From the NCBI GenBank assembly GCA_963722575.1, contig CAVRNR010000003.1, positions 248,001-312,000 of the forward strand: 64,000 nucleotides of DNA, read 5' to 3'. Below are positions 1 to 8,515 of this stretch, piece after piece. This stretch comes from Fen-178 sp963722575. GTDB lineage: Bacteria > Acidobacteriota > Terriglobia > Bryobacterales > Bryobacteraceae. Every line of letters begins with the position of its first letter. Position 1 is the first letter of the stretch. Below the pieces are notes generated by a model that ran no database searches, had not been told where the DNA came from, and worked only from the letters and a program-made list of their open reading frames with translations. The position numbers and the translations under genes were made by a program.

Positions 1-822
1 CGAGCGGGCATCGCCTCCCAAAGCCCAGCCGAGGATCTGGGTGAAGAAGAAAACCGGCATGTCCAGCGACTCGCCGGCTTGCTTGCGAATCTCGGCCTGA
101 TAAGCGTCCAGGTTGTATTGGCACAAGGGGCAGATGGTGACGATGGCCTCCGCTCCTTTGCGCGCGGCTTCTTTCAAGAGGATGTAGTTCAGCCGTACCC
201 CCACTTCATGGATGGTGCCGGTGAGCGAACCGCCGCAGCACTTGGTCTTGAGCGAGTAGTCCACCGTCGGCACTCCCACGGCTTCGAGCAGCTCATCCAT
301 TCGCGCTGGGTCGTGCGGGCGGTCGGCCTCGGCGAACGGCCGCACCAACTGGCACCCGTAGTAGCAGGCGACCCGCCCGCCCCGCCAATGGCGGACCACC
401 TTCGCCTTGATCCGGTCCAGCCCCACGTCGTTATACAAGACCTCCATGGGGTGGCGAACCTTCACGGAATCGAGCGGCGGCAGATTCGCCGTGACCAGCG
501 AGTCCCCAACGCTCTTGGCGATCTCCGGATACCGCGCCGCGTAATCCTGGGTCTTGCGAAGGACCAGATAGCAGGCGCTGCACGGAGTGACCAGCTCGCG
601 GTGGCCGGCTTGGCGCGCGCGCGACAGGTTTCTGGCCGACAGCAGAAAGGCCGATCCTTCGTCAATGGACATATAGGAGGTGGCGCCGCAGCAGTTCCAG
701 TCCTTCAGTTCGTCCAGAGACAGATTCAGCAGCCGAAACAGGGTCAGCAGACTCTCCTCATAGGCGACGCCCGTGCCTCGCATCGAGCAGCCCGGGAAAT
801 AACCGTAGGTCGATGCCATCAT
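1..822 (-). CDS. HdrB-like heterodisulfide reductase subunit B (partial, runs off left edge)
   Basis: Translation from the ATG at 822 gives a CCG-domain protein cut by the window edge after about 274 residues. Two cysteine-rich CCG modules are visible: an N-terminal CSMRGTG...NCCGA...CSAC set and a second CYYGCQLVRP...KCCGGS...CPLCQYNLD set. In HdrB these modules bind the noncubane [4Fe-4S] clusters that reduce a disulfide. The start overlaps the stop of the upstream HdrC gene as ATGA, so translation is probably coupled. A second ATG three bases downstream is the only nearby alternative. The native substrate is unknown; acidobacteria do not make CoM/CoB, so a literal heterodisulfide reductase role is unlikely. 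Family assignment is firm, function is inferred. Confidence 0.9.
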   Translation of the reverse strand, partial: MMASTYGYFPGCSMRGTGVAYEESLLTLFRLLNLSLDELKDWNCCGATSYMSIDEGSAFLLSARNLSRARQAGHRELVTPCSACYLVLRKTQDYAARYPEIAKSVGDSLVTANLPPLDSVKVRHPMEVLYNDVGLDRIKAKVVRHWRGGRVACYYGCQLVRPFAEADRPHDPARMDELLEAVGVPTVDYSLKTKCCGGSLTGTIHEVGVRLNYILLKEAARKGAEAIVTICPLCQYNLDAYQAEIRKQAGESLDMPVFFFTQILGWALGGDARS

Positions 823-1385
823 CCAACCTCCCGGCCAGCCAGCTCGCGCTGCAACTCTTTTATTTTTTCGATCCGGTCCTGGCGGAACCGGAGCCTGCCG
901 GTCCACATCAGTTGCCAGCCCGTCCCCGCCATGGTGAGTAGTTGCAGAGGATTGGTGCGGAACGCCATGCGGAGCACCAGCCAGAACTCGGAGCTGCGCC
1001 CTTGCCGGCGGACCATCTTATAGAACTCCTGTGCCAGCACGGGAATCGGGAACTTGCGCGGATAGAGCTTCTCCTGGATTGCCTCCCTCTTTAAGCTGTA
1101 CATTACGTCGGTGATGTGGATCTGGCGCGGACAGTGCACCGCGCAGGAATAGCAGGAGGCGCACAGCCAGATGGTCTGGCAACTCAGCGCATCCTCCTTG
1201 AAACCTTCGCGCACCAAGGCAATGATGCGGCGCGGAGCGAAGTCCATATAGATCGAGAGGGGGCAGGTTCCCGAGCAGGTTCCGCATTGCAGGCACGAAA
1301 ACAGCCCTTCGCACCCCGGCCTCTCGGCAATCTTTTGCGCCCACAGGGGGTCCGCCTCCCGCTGGAACTTCATCTTGCGCCGCAT
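819..1385 (-). CDS. HdrC-like 4Fe-4S subunit
   Basis: A 188-residue soluble ferredoxin-like protein. Two CxxCxxCxxxC(P) motifs are visible, at C31/C34/C37/C41 (CLQCGTCSGTC) and C75/C78/C81/C85 (CASCYSCAVHC), as in HdrC, which passes electrons from HdrA to HdrB. The ATG at 1385 lies 7 bases after the HdrA stop; an ATG at 1373 is possible, and neither has a strong Shine-Dalgarno site. The longer open frame upstream belongs to HdrA read in another frame. It sits between hdrA and hdrB with a 4-base ATGA overlap to hdrB, the usual Hdr order. Confidence 0.9.
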   Translation of the reverse strand: MRRKMKFQREADPLWAQKIAERPGCEGLFSCLQCGTCSGTCPLSIYMDFAPRRIIALVREGFKEDALSCQTIWLCASCYSCAVHCPRQIHITDVMYSLKREAIQEKLYPRKFPIPVLAQEFYKMVRRQGRSSEFWLVLRMAFRTNPLQLLTMAGTGWQLMWTGRLRFRQDRIEKIKELQRELAGREVG

Positions 1386-1392
1386 TTCTGTG

Positions 1393-3348
1393 CTAAGCCA
1401 GAATGCCTTCAATCTCTTCATAGATCTCCTGGTCTTCGAATAAATTTTGCCGGATGGAGCCGGACGGGCAGGCAGCCACGCATGTGCCGCAGCCCTTGCA
1501 AAGAACTTCGTTGATGCGCGCCTTCTTTTCCTCCAGAAAAGCGATGGCGCTGTACGGACAGAGCGGAATGCAGGTTTTGCAGCCGGAGCAGGCCTCCGGC
1601 ACAACGTAGGCGGTGTTCGGTTCCAGCTCCACGACGCCCGCGTCGATGAGGGCCAGCGCCTGCGCCGCCGCCGCCCCGGACTGCGCGACGGTGTCGGGGA
1701 TGTCCTTGGGACCCTGGCAGCATCCCGCGATGTAGATGCCGTCCGCAAAGGTGCTGACCGGCGCCAGCTTGGGGTGGCGCTCCAGAAAAAAACCGTCGGC
1801 GGAGCAGCCGATGTTGAACAGCCGGCGCACTTCGTTGGAATCGGCGCGCGGCTCGAGACCCGCCGACAGCACCAGCATATCCACTGGAATCTTGCGGATC
1901 ATGCCCAGCAGCGTGTCCTCCGCCTGGAGAATCAGGCGGCCGCCGCCGTTCCCCTCGGGATAGACGTCGGCCACCTTCCCGCGGATGAAGTTGACGCCCT
2001 CCTCGGCCACGTGGTTGTAGAACTCCTCGAAGGCTTTGCCGGGCGCGCGCACATCGATGTAAAAGTTGTAGACCTCGGCGCCGGTCTTTTCCTTGATCAG
2101 GTGCGCCAGTTTCAGCGAGTACATGCAGCAGACCCGCGAACAGTAGCGATTGGTGTGCGCGTCCCGGCTGCCGATGCAGTGCGCGATACCGACCGTCGCG
2201 GGCTTCCGGCCGTCGCGCAGGACCACCTCGCCGCCCGTCGGTCCGGAGGCGTTCACCAGGCGCTCGATCTCCAGCGAGGTGTAGACGTTGGGATAAAGGC
2301 CATACCCGTAATAAGGAATCCGGGTGACGTCGAACACGTCAAAACCGGTCGCCAGGATGATGGCGCCGACGCGGATGCTCTCGATCTCCTCTTGCTGCTT
2401 GAAATCGATGGCATTACGCTCGGCGCAGACCTCGACGCACGTCTTCTTGCATTTTCCGCTCTTGAATTCAATACAGGCTTCCCGGTCGATGACCACCACC
2501 GGCGGCACCGCCTGCGGAAAGGGAATGTAGATCGGCTTGCGCTTGCTCAGCCCGAGGTTGAACGCGTCGGAGGTCTTCCCCTGTTTGAAGACGCAGGCCT
2601 GGATGCACTCCATGCAGCCCACGCACAGGTTCTCGATCACGTAACGGGGCTTGCGGCGAACCTTCACCTCGTAGTTGCCCACGTATCCTTCCACCTGCTG
2701 CACCTCGGAATACGTCCATAGCGTGATGTTCTTATGGCCTTTCACCGCGGTCATCTTGGGCGTGAGGATGCAGGCGGCGCAATCCAGGGTGGGGAAAGTC
2801 TTGTCGAACTGCGCCATGTGGCCGCCGATGGTCGGCTCGCGCTCCACCAGGTACACGTGCTTTCCAGCGCTGGCCAGGGTGAGGGCGGCATCGATACCCG
2901 CGATTCCTCCTCCCACCACCAGCACCTCGGGGTGAATCGCCACCTCCCGGCGCTCGAGCGGCACATGCCACTTGACGCGGCGCACGGCCGCGCGGACCAG
3001 GTCCATGGCCTTTTCGAGCGCCGCCAGCTTGTCCACATGCACCCACGAATCGTGCTCGCGCAGGTTCACCATGTGGAAGAAGTAAGGGTTCAGGCCCGCC
3101 TCGGCCACGGCATGCCGGAACGTCTTTTCGTGCAGGTGTGGGGAGCACGCCGCCACGACGATACGGTCCAGTCTGTGGTCGCGGATGTCCTGCCGGATCA
3201 GCTCCTGGCCGGGATCCGAGCACATATACTTGTACTCCCTGGCCACGGCCACTCCGGGCAGACTCCCGCAGTACGAGGCCAGAGCCTGGACGTCGATGGT
3301 CCCTGCGATGTTGGTGCCACAGTGACAGATGTAGATGCCGATGCGCAC
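1393..3348 (-). CDS. HdrA-like flavin/iron-sulfur subunit
   Basis: A 651-residue protein from a GTG at 3348, 11 bases after the upstream stop. The start fits the conserved HdrA N-terminus (VRIGIYICHCGTNIAG). Visible parts are an FAD-binding GGGIAG loop at about residues 146-151, a ferredoxin motif at C242/C245/C248/C252, a second cysteine group (CKKTCVEVC) around residue 290, and two C-terminal CxxCxxCxxxCP motifs at C587-C597 and C617-C627. HdrA is the flavoprotein at which electrons split or merge in Hdr complexes. The length matches the classical, non-extended family. The open frame continues about 116 codons upstream, but that part overlaps the preceding gene in another frame and was rejected. 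Confidence 0.92.
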   Translation of the reverse strand: MRIGIYICHCGTNIAGTIDVQALASYCGSLPGVAVAREYKYMCSDPGQELIRQDIRDHRLDRIVVAACSPHLHEKTFRHAVAEAGLNPYFFHMVNLREHDSWVHVDKLAALEKAMDLVRAAVRRVKWHVPLERREVAIHPEVLVVGGGIAGIDAALTLASAGKHVYLVEREPTIGGHMAQFDKTFPTLDCAACILTPKMTAVKGHKNITLWTYSEVQQVEGYVGNYEVKVRRKPRYVIENLCVGCMECIQACVFKQGKTSDAFNLGLSKRKPIYIPFPQAVPPVVVIDREACIEFKSGKCKKTCVEVCAERNAIDFKQQEEIESIRVGAIILATGFDVFDVTRIPYYGYGLYPNVYTSLEIERLVNASGPTGGEVVLRDGRKPATVGIAHCIGSRDAHTNRYCSRVCCMYSLKLAHLIKEKTGAEVYNFYIDVRAPGKAFEEFYNHVAEEGVNFIRGKVADVYPEGNGGGRLILQAEDTLLGMIRKIPVDMLVLSAGLEPRADSNEVRRLFNIGCSADGFFLERHPKLAPVSTFADGIYIAGCCQGPKDIPDTVAQSGAAAAQALALIDAGVVELEPNTAYVVPEACSGCKTCIPLCPYSAIAFLEEKKARINEVLCKGCGTCVAACPSGSIRQNLFEDQEIYEEIEGILA

Positions 3349-3359
3349 GTTGTCGCCAG

Positions 3360-5198
3360 TTACCCCATGGCTTGCTCCACTAGCTCCGAAAGTTCTTTGA
3401 CTTCGAGCTTGTCTTCCAATCCAATTGTCTTGATGGCGTCCTGGAACATCACCAGGTCCTTCGGGCAGACCACCACCAGGGTGTGAACACCCTTGAGCGA
3501 CGCCGCCTCGCGCACCCGGGTGAGCGCCGGACGCTCCTTGATGACGGGCGGGTCTTCCATCCAGATCCGGCCGCCGCCGGCGCCGCAGCAATAGGCGAAC
3601 GTGCGGTTCTGCGGCATCTCGACCAGGTCCAACCCCAAAGCGGCCATCACGCGGCGGGGCGCGTTGAAAATGGCGTTGTAGCGCCCCAGGTAACACGGAT
3701 CGTGGTACGTCACCTTCATCCCCAGCTTCTTCCGCAACGGCAGCTCTCCGCTAAGGATCAGATCGCTGAAGAGTTGCGTGTGATGCCGAACCGTGCGCGC
3801 GCCATTAGTGGCGGGGTACTCGTGCTTCATCACGTGGAAGCTATGCGGATCGGTGGAGACGACTTCGTCGAAATGCGCTTTGGCGAACGACTTCAGATTC
3901 TTGTCCCGCAGAGTCTCAAACAGCCCCTCCTCGCCCGCCAGGCGGGCATCGTTTCCGGAGTTGCACTCGCCATCGTAGAGGATTCCGAAGTCGAGGCCGG
4001 CTTTGTGAAAAACGCGCGCAGTCGCGCAAGTCGCGGCCGCCACTCGCGGGTCGTATGACGCATAGTCGCCTACGAACCACAAGTACTGGACCGGCTCCTT
4101 ACGGGCATCCTTGACGGAAAACTGCAGTTGCTGAGTCCACTTCGAGCGGGCCCGCGGGGCCGTCCCAAAGGAGTTCCCATAACGAGTCAGGTTCTTCAGT
4201 GCTTCCTGAAGAGATTTGTCCATCTCACCCCTTCCTACCAGGTGCCGGCGCATTTCGAGGAGCACGGGAACGTGCTCATTCATCACCGGGCACCGTGTCA
4301 TGCACGCCAGACAACTCGTGCAAGCCCATATCTCCTCCTGCTTCACCAGATCGCCGATGAAGCCGGCTCCATTGCCATCCCCCGCTTCGCCTCGCACCAG
4401 GAGCTTCATGTGGTGCATGAGCATTTTCGGCGAAAGTGCGAAACCACTGTTAAACGCCGGGCACGCCCGGTCGCAGCGCCCGCATTCCGCGCAGGCCAGC
4501 CCGCTGAGCAATTGCCGCCACGTAAACTCGTCGCGGCTCGCCGCTCCTTCCGAAGCCGCGGGCACGCTCCCGGGCTGCAGCGATCCGAAGAACACGCCGA
4601 ACGGCGCGACCAGAAGATGCATGTGCTTGGAATAGGGCAGGTAAGCGAGGAACCCCAGGACCGTGACCATGTGCACCCACCACATCGTTCGCGCGACGTG
4701 CGGCGCCGACGTGCGGTACCACAGCCCTACCAGCGAGGTTATGAGCACCACCGCGATCAGCACCAGAATGAGGGAGGCGTCCCCGGATCTCTCCAGCCGT
4801 GGAGGCGTAAAGAAGTAGCGGCGCACGGCCGCCACCGCCAGCGCCGCCAGGCCGAGCACGCCGAACACCGCCAGCGCCGCGCGCATCCACCCGACCCCGT
4901 CGGCGGACGGGATCGGCAGCATCGGGAACAACCCGTGCGCCAGGTTCCAGAAGAAACTCGAGGCATAAAAAACGAAGGCCCAGAAAATCAGGAAATGGGC
5001 CGCGCCTATCGGCTCCTCCAACAACCGCCGCTGCCCCAGCACATTGACCAGAACCAGTCTCAACCGTTGCCCGATGTGGTCCCAGCGCTTTTCCGCGCGG
5101 GCGCCGAGCAGGACTTTCACATAAAAGTATGCCCGGCGCCCGAACAGCCAGAAGGCGGCCAGCGTCAGGATCCAAAGGTAGAGCGCCGGATCAGGCAT
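3360..5198 (-). CDS. Membrane-anchored Fe-S/CCG oxidoreductase (NarI-like plus HdrD-like; candidate ETF:menaquinone oxidoreductase)
   Basis: 612 residues. The N-terminal ~200 residues hold about five hydrophobic segments (about 5-28, 66-86, 106-125, 141-161, 173-190) followed by SKHMHLL, resembling NarI-type b-type cytochrome subunits. Two ferredoxin motifs follow (C236-C246 and C293-C303). The C-terminal half carries CCG-type modules, the second with C502, CC537-538 and C578. Proteins of this layout next to etfAB are proposed to pass electrons from ETF to menaquinone in syntrophic and other anaerobic bacteria. The start overlaps the end of etfA by 8 bases, which supports partnership. In the first CCG module the usual CCG is replaced by an EC..G pattern. 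Quinone reduction is inference. Confidence 0.85.
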   Translation of the reverse strand: MPDPALYLWILTLAAFWLFGRRAYFYVKVLLGARAEKRWDHIGQRLRLVLVNVLGQRRLLEEPIGAAHFLIFWAFVFYASSFFWNLAHGLFPMLPIPSADGVGWMRAALAVFGVLGLAALAVAAVRRYFFTPPRLERSGDASLILVLIAVVLITSLVGLWYRTSAPHVARTMWWVHMVTVLGFLAYLPYSKHMHLLVAPFGVFFGSLQPGSVPAASEGAASRDEFTWRQLLSGLACAECGRCDRACPAFNSGFALSPKMLMHHMKLLVRGEAGDGNGAGFIGDLVKQEEIWACTSCLACMTRCPVMNEHVPVLLEMRRHLVGRGEMDKSLQEALKNLTRYGNSFGTAPRARSKWTQQLQFSVKDARKEPVQYLWFVGDYASYDPRVAAATCATARVFHKAGLDFGILYDGECNSGNDARLAGEEGLFETLRDKNLKSFAKAHFDEVVSTDPHSFHVMKHEYPATNGARTVRHHTQLFSDLILSGELPLRKKLGMKVTYHDPCYLGRYNAIFNAPRRVMAALGLDLVEMPQNRTFAYCCGAGGGRIWMEDPPVIKERPALTRVREAASLKGVHTLVVVCPKDLVMFQDAIKTIGLEDKLEVKELSELVEQAMG

Positions 5199-6177
5199 GG
5201 TGGCTCGCCGCCTTGCGGGCCTCGACGGCCGCGGTCAAAGCGGGCAGCGTCTCCAGGACGTCGCCCACGATTCCAAAGTGCGCCACGTTGAAGATCGGCG
5301 CCCGCGCATCGCTGTTCACCGCGACAATCAGTCTCGCGTCTTTCATGCCCTCGATGTGCTCCGGCGCTCCGCTGATTCCCAGCGCCACGTAGAGCTTGGG
5401 TTTGACGGACAGACCGGATTTGCCGACCTGGCGCGAGAGCGGAAGCCATCCCTGGTCGATCACCGGCCTCGAGCCGGCCACCGCGCCGCCCAGCGCCTTT
5501 GCCAGTTCTTCCGCCAGGGCGATATTGTCCCGGCTCTGGATGCCGCGCCCCACCGCCACCAGCACGTCCTGCTTGGTCAGATCCACGTCGCCGGCCTCCG
5601 GATCGATGTATTTCTTCAGGCGCACGCGCGGATCTTCCAGCGTGACCGTGGCTTCCTCGATGGCGGGCGTTCGTTCCGACCGGCCCTTGTCGGCCGGTCT
5701 CGCGCCGGGCCAAATGCCTACAATCGCCAGGTCGCCGGCGGGTTCGACCGCGGCCTCGATCTTCCCGCCGTACATGACACAGATCGCCTGCAACTTGCCG
5801 TCCACGATCTGGATGTCTTTGCAGAAGTTGACGGCCGAACTGCCCAGGCGAATCGCCACCAGGGTGCCTACGCCCAGGCTCACATTGGTGAGCGGGACCA
5901 GCAGAGCGCACGGTTTCCTGGTTTCGATCAGTTGTGCCAGCGCTTCCGCGCAAAGCTCGGGGATCGGTTCCGCGAGCAACGGGTGGTCCACGTAGAGGAC
6001 GTTGTCCGCGCAGCCCAGGGTTTGCGCCAGTTCCTTGATGCCGCAACCGGCCAGGACGGCTGTCAGCGGAACGCCCAAGCCGTCCGCGACCTCTCTTCCC
6101 AGCGCCAGCGTTTCATAAGTGATTTCGGAGAGGTGTCCTCTCCATTGCTCGGCCACTACCCAAACGTTTCCGGTCAT
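5191..6177 (-). CDS. etfA: Electron transfer flavoprotein alpha subunit
   Basis: 328 residues from the ATG at 6177. An in-frame GTG nine bases upstream is possible, but a textbook AGGAGG lies 8 bases before this ATG. The N-terminal domain (VWVVAEQWRGHL) and the C-terminal FAD domain (SRPVIDQGWLP, LYVALGISGAPEH, FNVAHFGIVGDV) are classic EtfA. With EtfB it takes electrons from dehydrogenases such as acyl-CoA dehydrogenases. There is no N-terminal ferredoxin extension. It lies 24 bases after etfB and overlaps the membrane Fe-S gene, so the three are surely cotranscribed. Whether this ETF bifurcates cannot be decided by eye. Confidence 0.95.
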   Translation of the reverse strand: MTGNVWVVAEQWRGHLSEITYETLALGREVADGLGVPLTAVLAGCGIKELAQTLGCADNVLYVDHPLLAEPIPELCAEALAQLIETRKPCALLVPLTNVSLGVGTLVAIRLGSSAVNFCKDIQIVDGKLQAICVMYGGKIEAAVEPAGDLAIVGIWPGARPADKGRSERTPAIEEATVTLEDPRVRLKKYIDPEAGDVDLTKQDVLVAVGRGIQSRDNIALAEELAKALGGAVAGSRPVIDQGWLPLSRQVGKSGLSVKPKLYVALGISGAPEHIEGMKDARLIVAVNSDARAPIFNVAHFGIVGDVLETLPALTAAVEARKAASHHA

Positions 6178-6201
6178 GATGATCACCTCCTCTCCAAGGG
6201 C

Positions 6202-6987
6202 CTAGAACAGCCCTCGCTCGGCCAAAATGCCACAAAGCTCGCCAGACACCTGATCGGGATCTCCTTCCAGCATTTCGGCGTGTCCGGCCGGCTCGTTCCG
6301 TTTCATCTCCACCACTTCGATCACCCGCACGCCCCCGTCCGCCAGGGTGGGCACCGGCGTGCAGTCGATCTTCTGCGACTTCATGGCCGTGCGCACCTTG
6401 GCCACTGGGACATAGCGGGGTGGTTTCTCCGAGGCCTGTATTCCTAAAACCGCCGGAAGCTTCACTTCGAATTCGCCTCGAACTCCGCCCGGATACTCCT
6501 TGATCGCCCGGACCAACTGGCCAGGGGCATCCAAACTCACGCGCGTGATGATCCCCAGGTAAGGCAATCCGAGCTGGTACGCCACCAGGGGCGCGATCAG
6601 CCCGTCCAGGTCGTCGATGGCCTGAACCCCGGTGAGCACCAGGTCGGCCGGCAGCAAACCGGTCTCGCTCCGGATCACCTGTGCGAAGACGCTGGCCGCT
6701 TGCCGGGTGGTCAACCCCGCGTCCATCCCCACCACCTTCACCACCCGGTCCGCCCCTTTGGCCGCGGCCGTGAACAGAGCATCGTCCACTTCCGCCGCAT
6801 CCAGGGCCAGCACCGTCACCTTACCGCCGTGGCGCTCCTTCAGCAGCAGCGCCTGTTCCAACGCATGGTCGTCGGACTCACTCAGGATCATGCGAAGATA
6901 TTCCAGATCCAGGGCCTTTCCGTCGGGAGCAATCTCGAGGTCCTCCACAACATCGGGCACCATTTTCAAGAGAACAAGAATATGCAT
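6202..6987 (-). CDS. etfB: Electron transfer flavoprotein beta subunit
   Basis: 261 residues beginning MHILVLLKMVPD, as in EtfB. The LSESDDHALEQALLLKE segment, the ALDAAEVDDAL and GVQAIDDLDGLIAPLVA segments, and the EYPGGVRGEFEVKLPAVLGI strand are family hallmarks. EtfB holds AMP, or a second FAD in bifurcating ETFs, and docks dehydrogenases. It starts 3 bases after the stop of the upstream CCG protein. The native electron donor is not encoded here; no acyl-CoA dehydrogenase gene lies in the window. Confidence 0.95.
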   Translation of the reverse strand: MHILVLLKMVPDVVEDLEIAPDGKALDLEYLRMILSESDDHALEQALLLKERHGGKVTVLALDAAEVDDALFTAAAKGADRVVKVVGMDAGLTTRQAASVFAQVIRSETGLLPADLVLTGVQAIDDLDGLIAPLVAYQLGLPYLGIITRVSLDAPGQLVRAIKEYPGGVRGEFEVKLPAVLGIQASEKPPRYVPVAKVRTAMKSQKIDCTPVPTLADGGVRVIEVVEMKRNEPAGHAEMLEGDPDQVSGELCGILAERGLF

Positions 6988-6990
6988 CTC

Positions 6991-8172
6991 TCACGCCTCC
7001 ATCGCCTCAGCCAGGAGTTCAGTCACGTCCCGGACAATGAGGCGTTTGTCGTAGCCCATCACCTTTAGTGCGTCTTCAAACCGGGAAACCTCATAGGGAC
7101 AGGAAACCGCCAGCACGTCCGCGCCTGTCGCCGCCGCCTCTTTTACTCGCCTTTCCGATAACCTCTCGTATCCTTTGGCCTTGAAGTAGGTGTCCAGCCA
7201 CATGCCCCCGCCTCCGCCGCCGCAGCAGATGGAGTTGACGCGGTTGTGGACCATCTCGGTCATTTTCACGCCGGGGATGGCCCGCAACAGTTGCCGGGGC
7301 GCCTCGTAGAACTCGTTCTGCCGCCCCAGGCAGCAGGAGTCGTGGTAGGTCACGGTGTAGTTCAATTTCCGCGTAAGCAGCGGCTTGAGCCCCGCCAGGT
7401 GCCTCGCCAGGAACGGCGTCGTGTGCTCCAGTTCCCAGTTGAAGCCGAGGGCCGGATAGCGGTTCTTGAAAGCGTTATGAGCATGCGGGCAGGAAGTCAC
7501 GACGCGGTTGAACTGGTACTTCTGGAACACCGCCATGTTGTAGTCCATCAGGGTTTCGAACAGGCCGGGTTCCCAGGTGAGGCGGCCGCACTCGCCGGCG
7601 CACTTCTCTTCATTGCCCAAAATGGCATAATCGATTCCCAGCCGGTGAAACACCTTGGCGGTGGCCCGGCAATTGTCCTGCCCGCGCGGATAGTAAGAGG
7701 TGTAGCATTCCACGAACCACAGCGCGTCCGCCGGTCTCCGATCCTCGGAAAAGATTCGGATTGGCACGCCGGCGGTCTTCACCCAAGCCGCCCGTTTGCG
7801 GGAAGGCTCGCCCATGGGGTTGCCGTAGCGCAGCGTATTCTGCAAGGCTCTTTGCAGCTCGCCCGGCAGCTCCGGCAAGTGCGTGAGGCTCTGCTCCTTC
7901 ATGAGAGGCAGCAGGTTATCGGTAAGCCGGATGCCCCGCGGGCACTTGGCCATGCATGCATAGCAGGCCACGCAGGCAAGCAGGCTGTCGCTGGTGAAGA
8001 CCTTCTCCAGCATTCCCGCGCGCATCATGGCAATCATGCGGCGCGGCGGATACTCCATCACGTCGCCGTATGGGCACGTGCCGGAACACATGCCGCACTG
8101 AAGGCAGGTGAGAATCTCCTTTCCCTCGGGATACCGGGGAAGCTCCTCCAGGGTTACTGCGCAGGTGCCCAT
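6991..8172 (-). CDS. Soluble (Fe-S)/CCG oxidoreductase, HdrD-like
   Basis: 393 residues, first gene of the operon. An N-terminal two-cluster ferredoxin part (CLQCGMCSGTC at C23-C33; CVACYACMAKC at C67-C77) resembles HdrC. It is fused to a C-terminal CCG part like HdrB, with YHDSCCLGRQNEFYEAP and ICCGGGGGGMW, so the whole resembles HdrD/GlpC-type proteins. The layout matches the C-terminal two thirds of the membrane protein at 3360-5198, so the operon holds one soluble and one membrane version of the same module. The ATG at 8172 has a GGAGA site 6 bases upstream. No membrane segment. Its partner is unknown. Confidence 0.88.
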   Translation of the reverse strand: MGTCAVTLEELPRYPEGKEILTCLQCGMCSGTCPYGDVMEYPPRRMIAMMRAGMLEKVFTSDSLLACVACYACMAKCPRGIRLTDNLLPLMKEQSLTHLPELPGELQRALQNTLRYGNPMGEPSRKRAAWVKTAGVPIRIFSEDRRPADALWFVECYTSYYPRGQDNCRATAKVFHRLGIDYAILGNEEKCAGECGRLTWEPGLFETLMDYNMAVFQKYQFNRVVTSCPHAHNAFKNRYPALGFNWELEHTTPFLARHLAGLKPLLTRKLNYTVTYHDSCCLGRQNEFYEAPRQLLRAIPGVKMTEMVHNRVNSICCGGGGGGMWLDTYFKAKGYERLSERRVKEAAATGADVLAVSCPYEVSRFEDALKVMGYDKRLIVRDVTELLAEAMEA

Positions 8173-8515
8173 CGTTCATCTCCAAACTGCGTCTAAACGG
8201 CGCACGCCAGACCGGGACGCGCCCGTCTGGCGGATCCGATTGGTTCGAGCCGGTCTCCGGGGCCGCTCCCAAAACAGGCGTTCAGTTGTCGTATTAAAAG
8301 TGCGAAGGAACTACTGGGGATCAATGGATCGGTGAGCCATCGTATTCGGCGTTTCCCGCTCACAGGTGTCCCCTCTGGGAGAATAACGAGAATAACACCT
8401 TATTGTCTTTTACTCAACAGATTTCCGCACACGCGGCGACGGAACACCCTCCGCAATTGCAGATCATGATGCGCTTTGCAACAATCTGAGGAATTCGCCG
8501 AGCCGGCCGCGCCGA
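8173..8515. other. Intergenic region between mdh and the etf-hdr operon
   Basis: A 343-base stretch without a supported gene. The 8340-8430 part is visibly richer in A and T than its surroundings and holds the candidate promoter. The remainder would be operon leader and mdh 3' sequence. Short open frames here are not conserved-looking. I see no clear terminator hairpin after mdh. Confidence 0.6.
8389..8417 (-). promoter_or_regulatory. Candidate sigma-70 promoter of the etf-hdr operon
   Basis: Reading the minus strand, TTGAGT (8412-8417) and TATTCT (8389-8394) are separated by exactly 17 bases. This would start transcription near 8382 and leave a leader of about 210 bases before the first gene. 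The call rests on pattern match only. Confidence 0.5.

Noticed and set aside
3349..3696. N-terminal extension of HdrA
   Set aside because: These codons overlap the membrane Fe-S gene in another frame; the conserved HdrA start begins at 3348.
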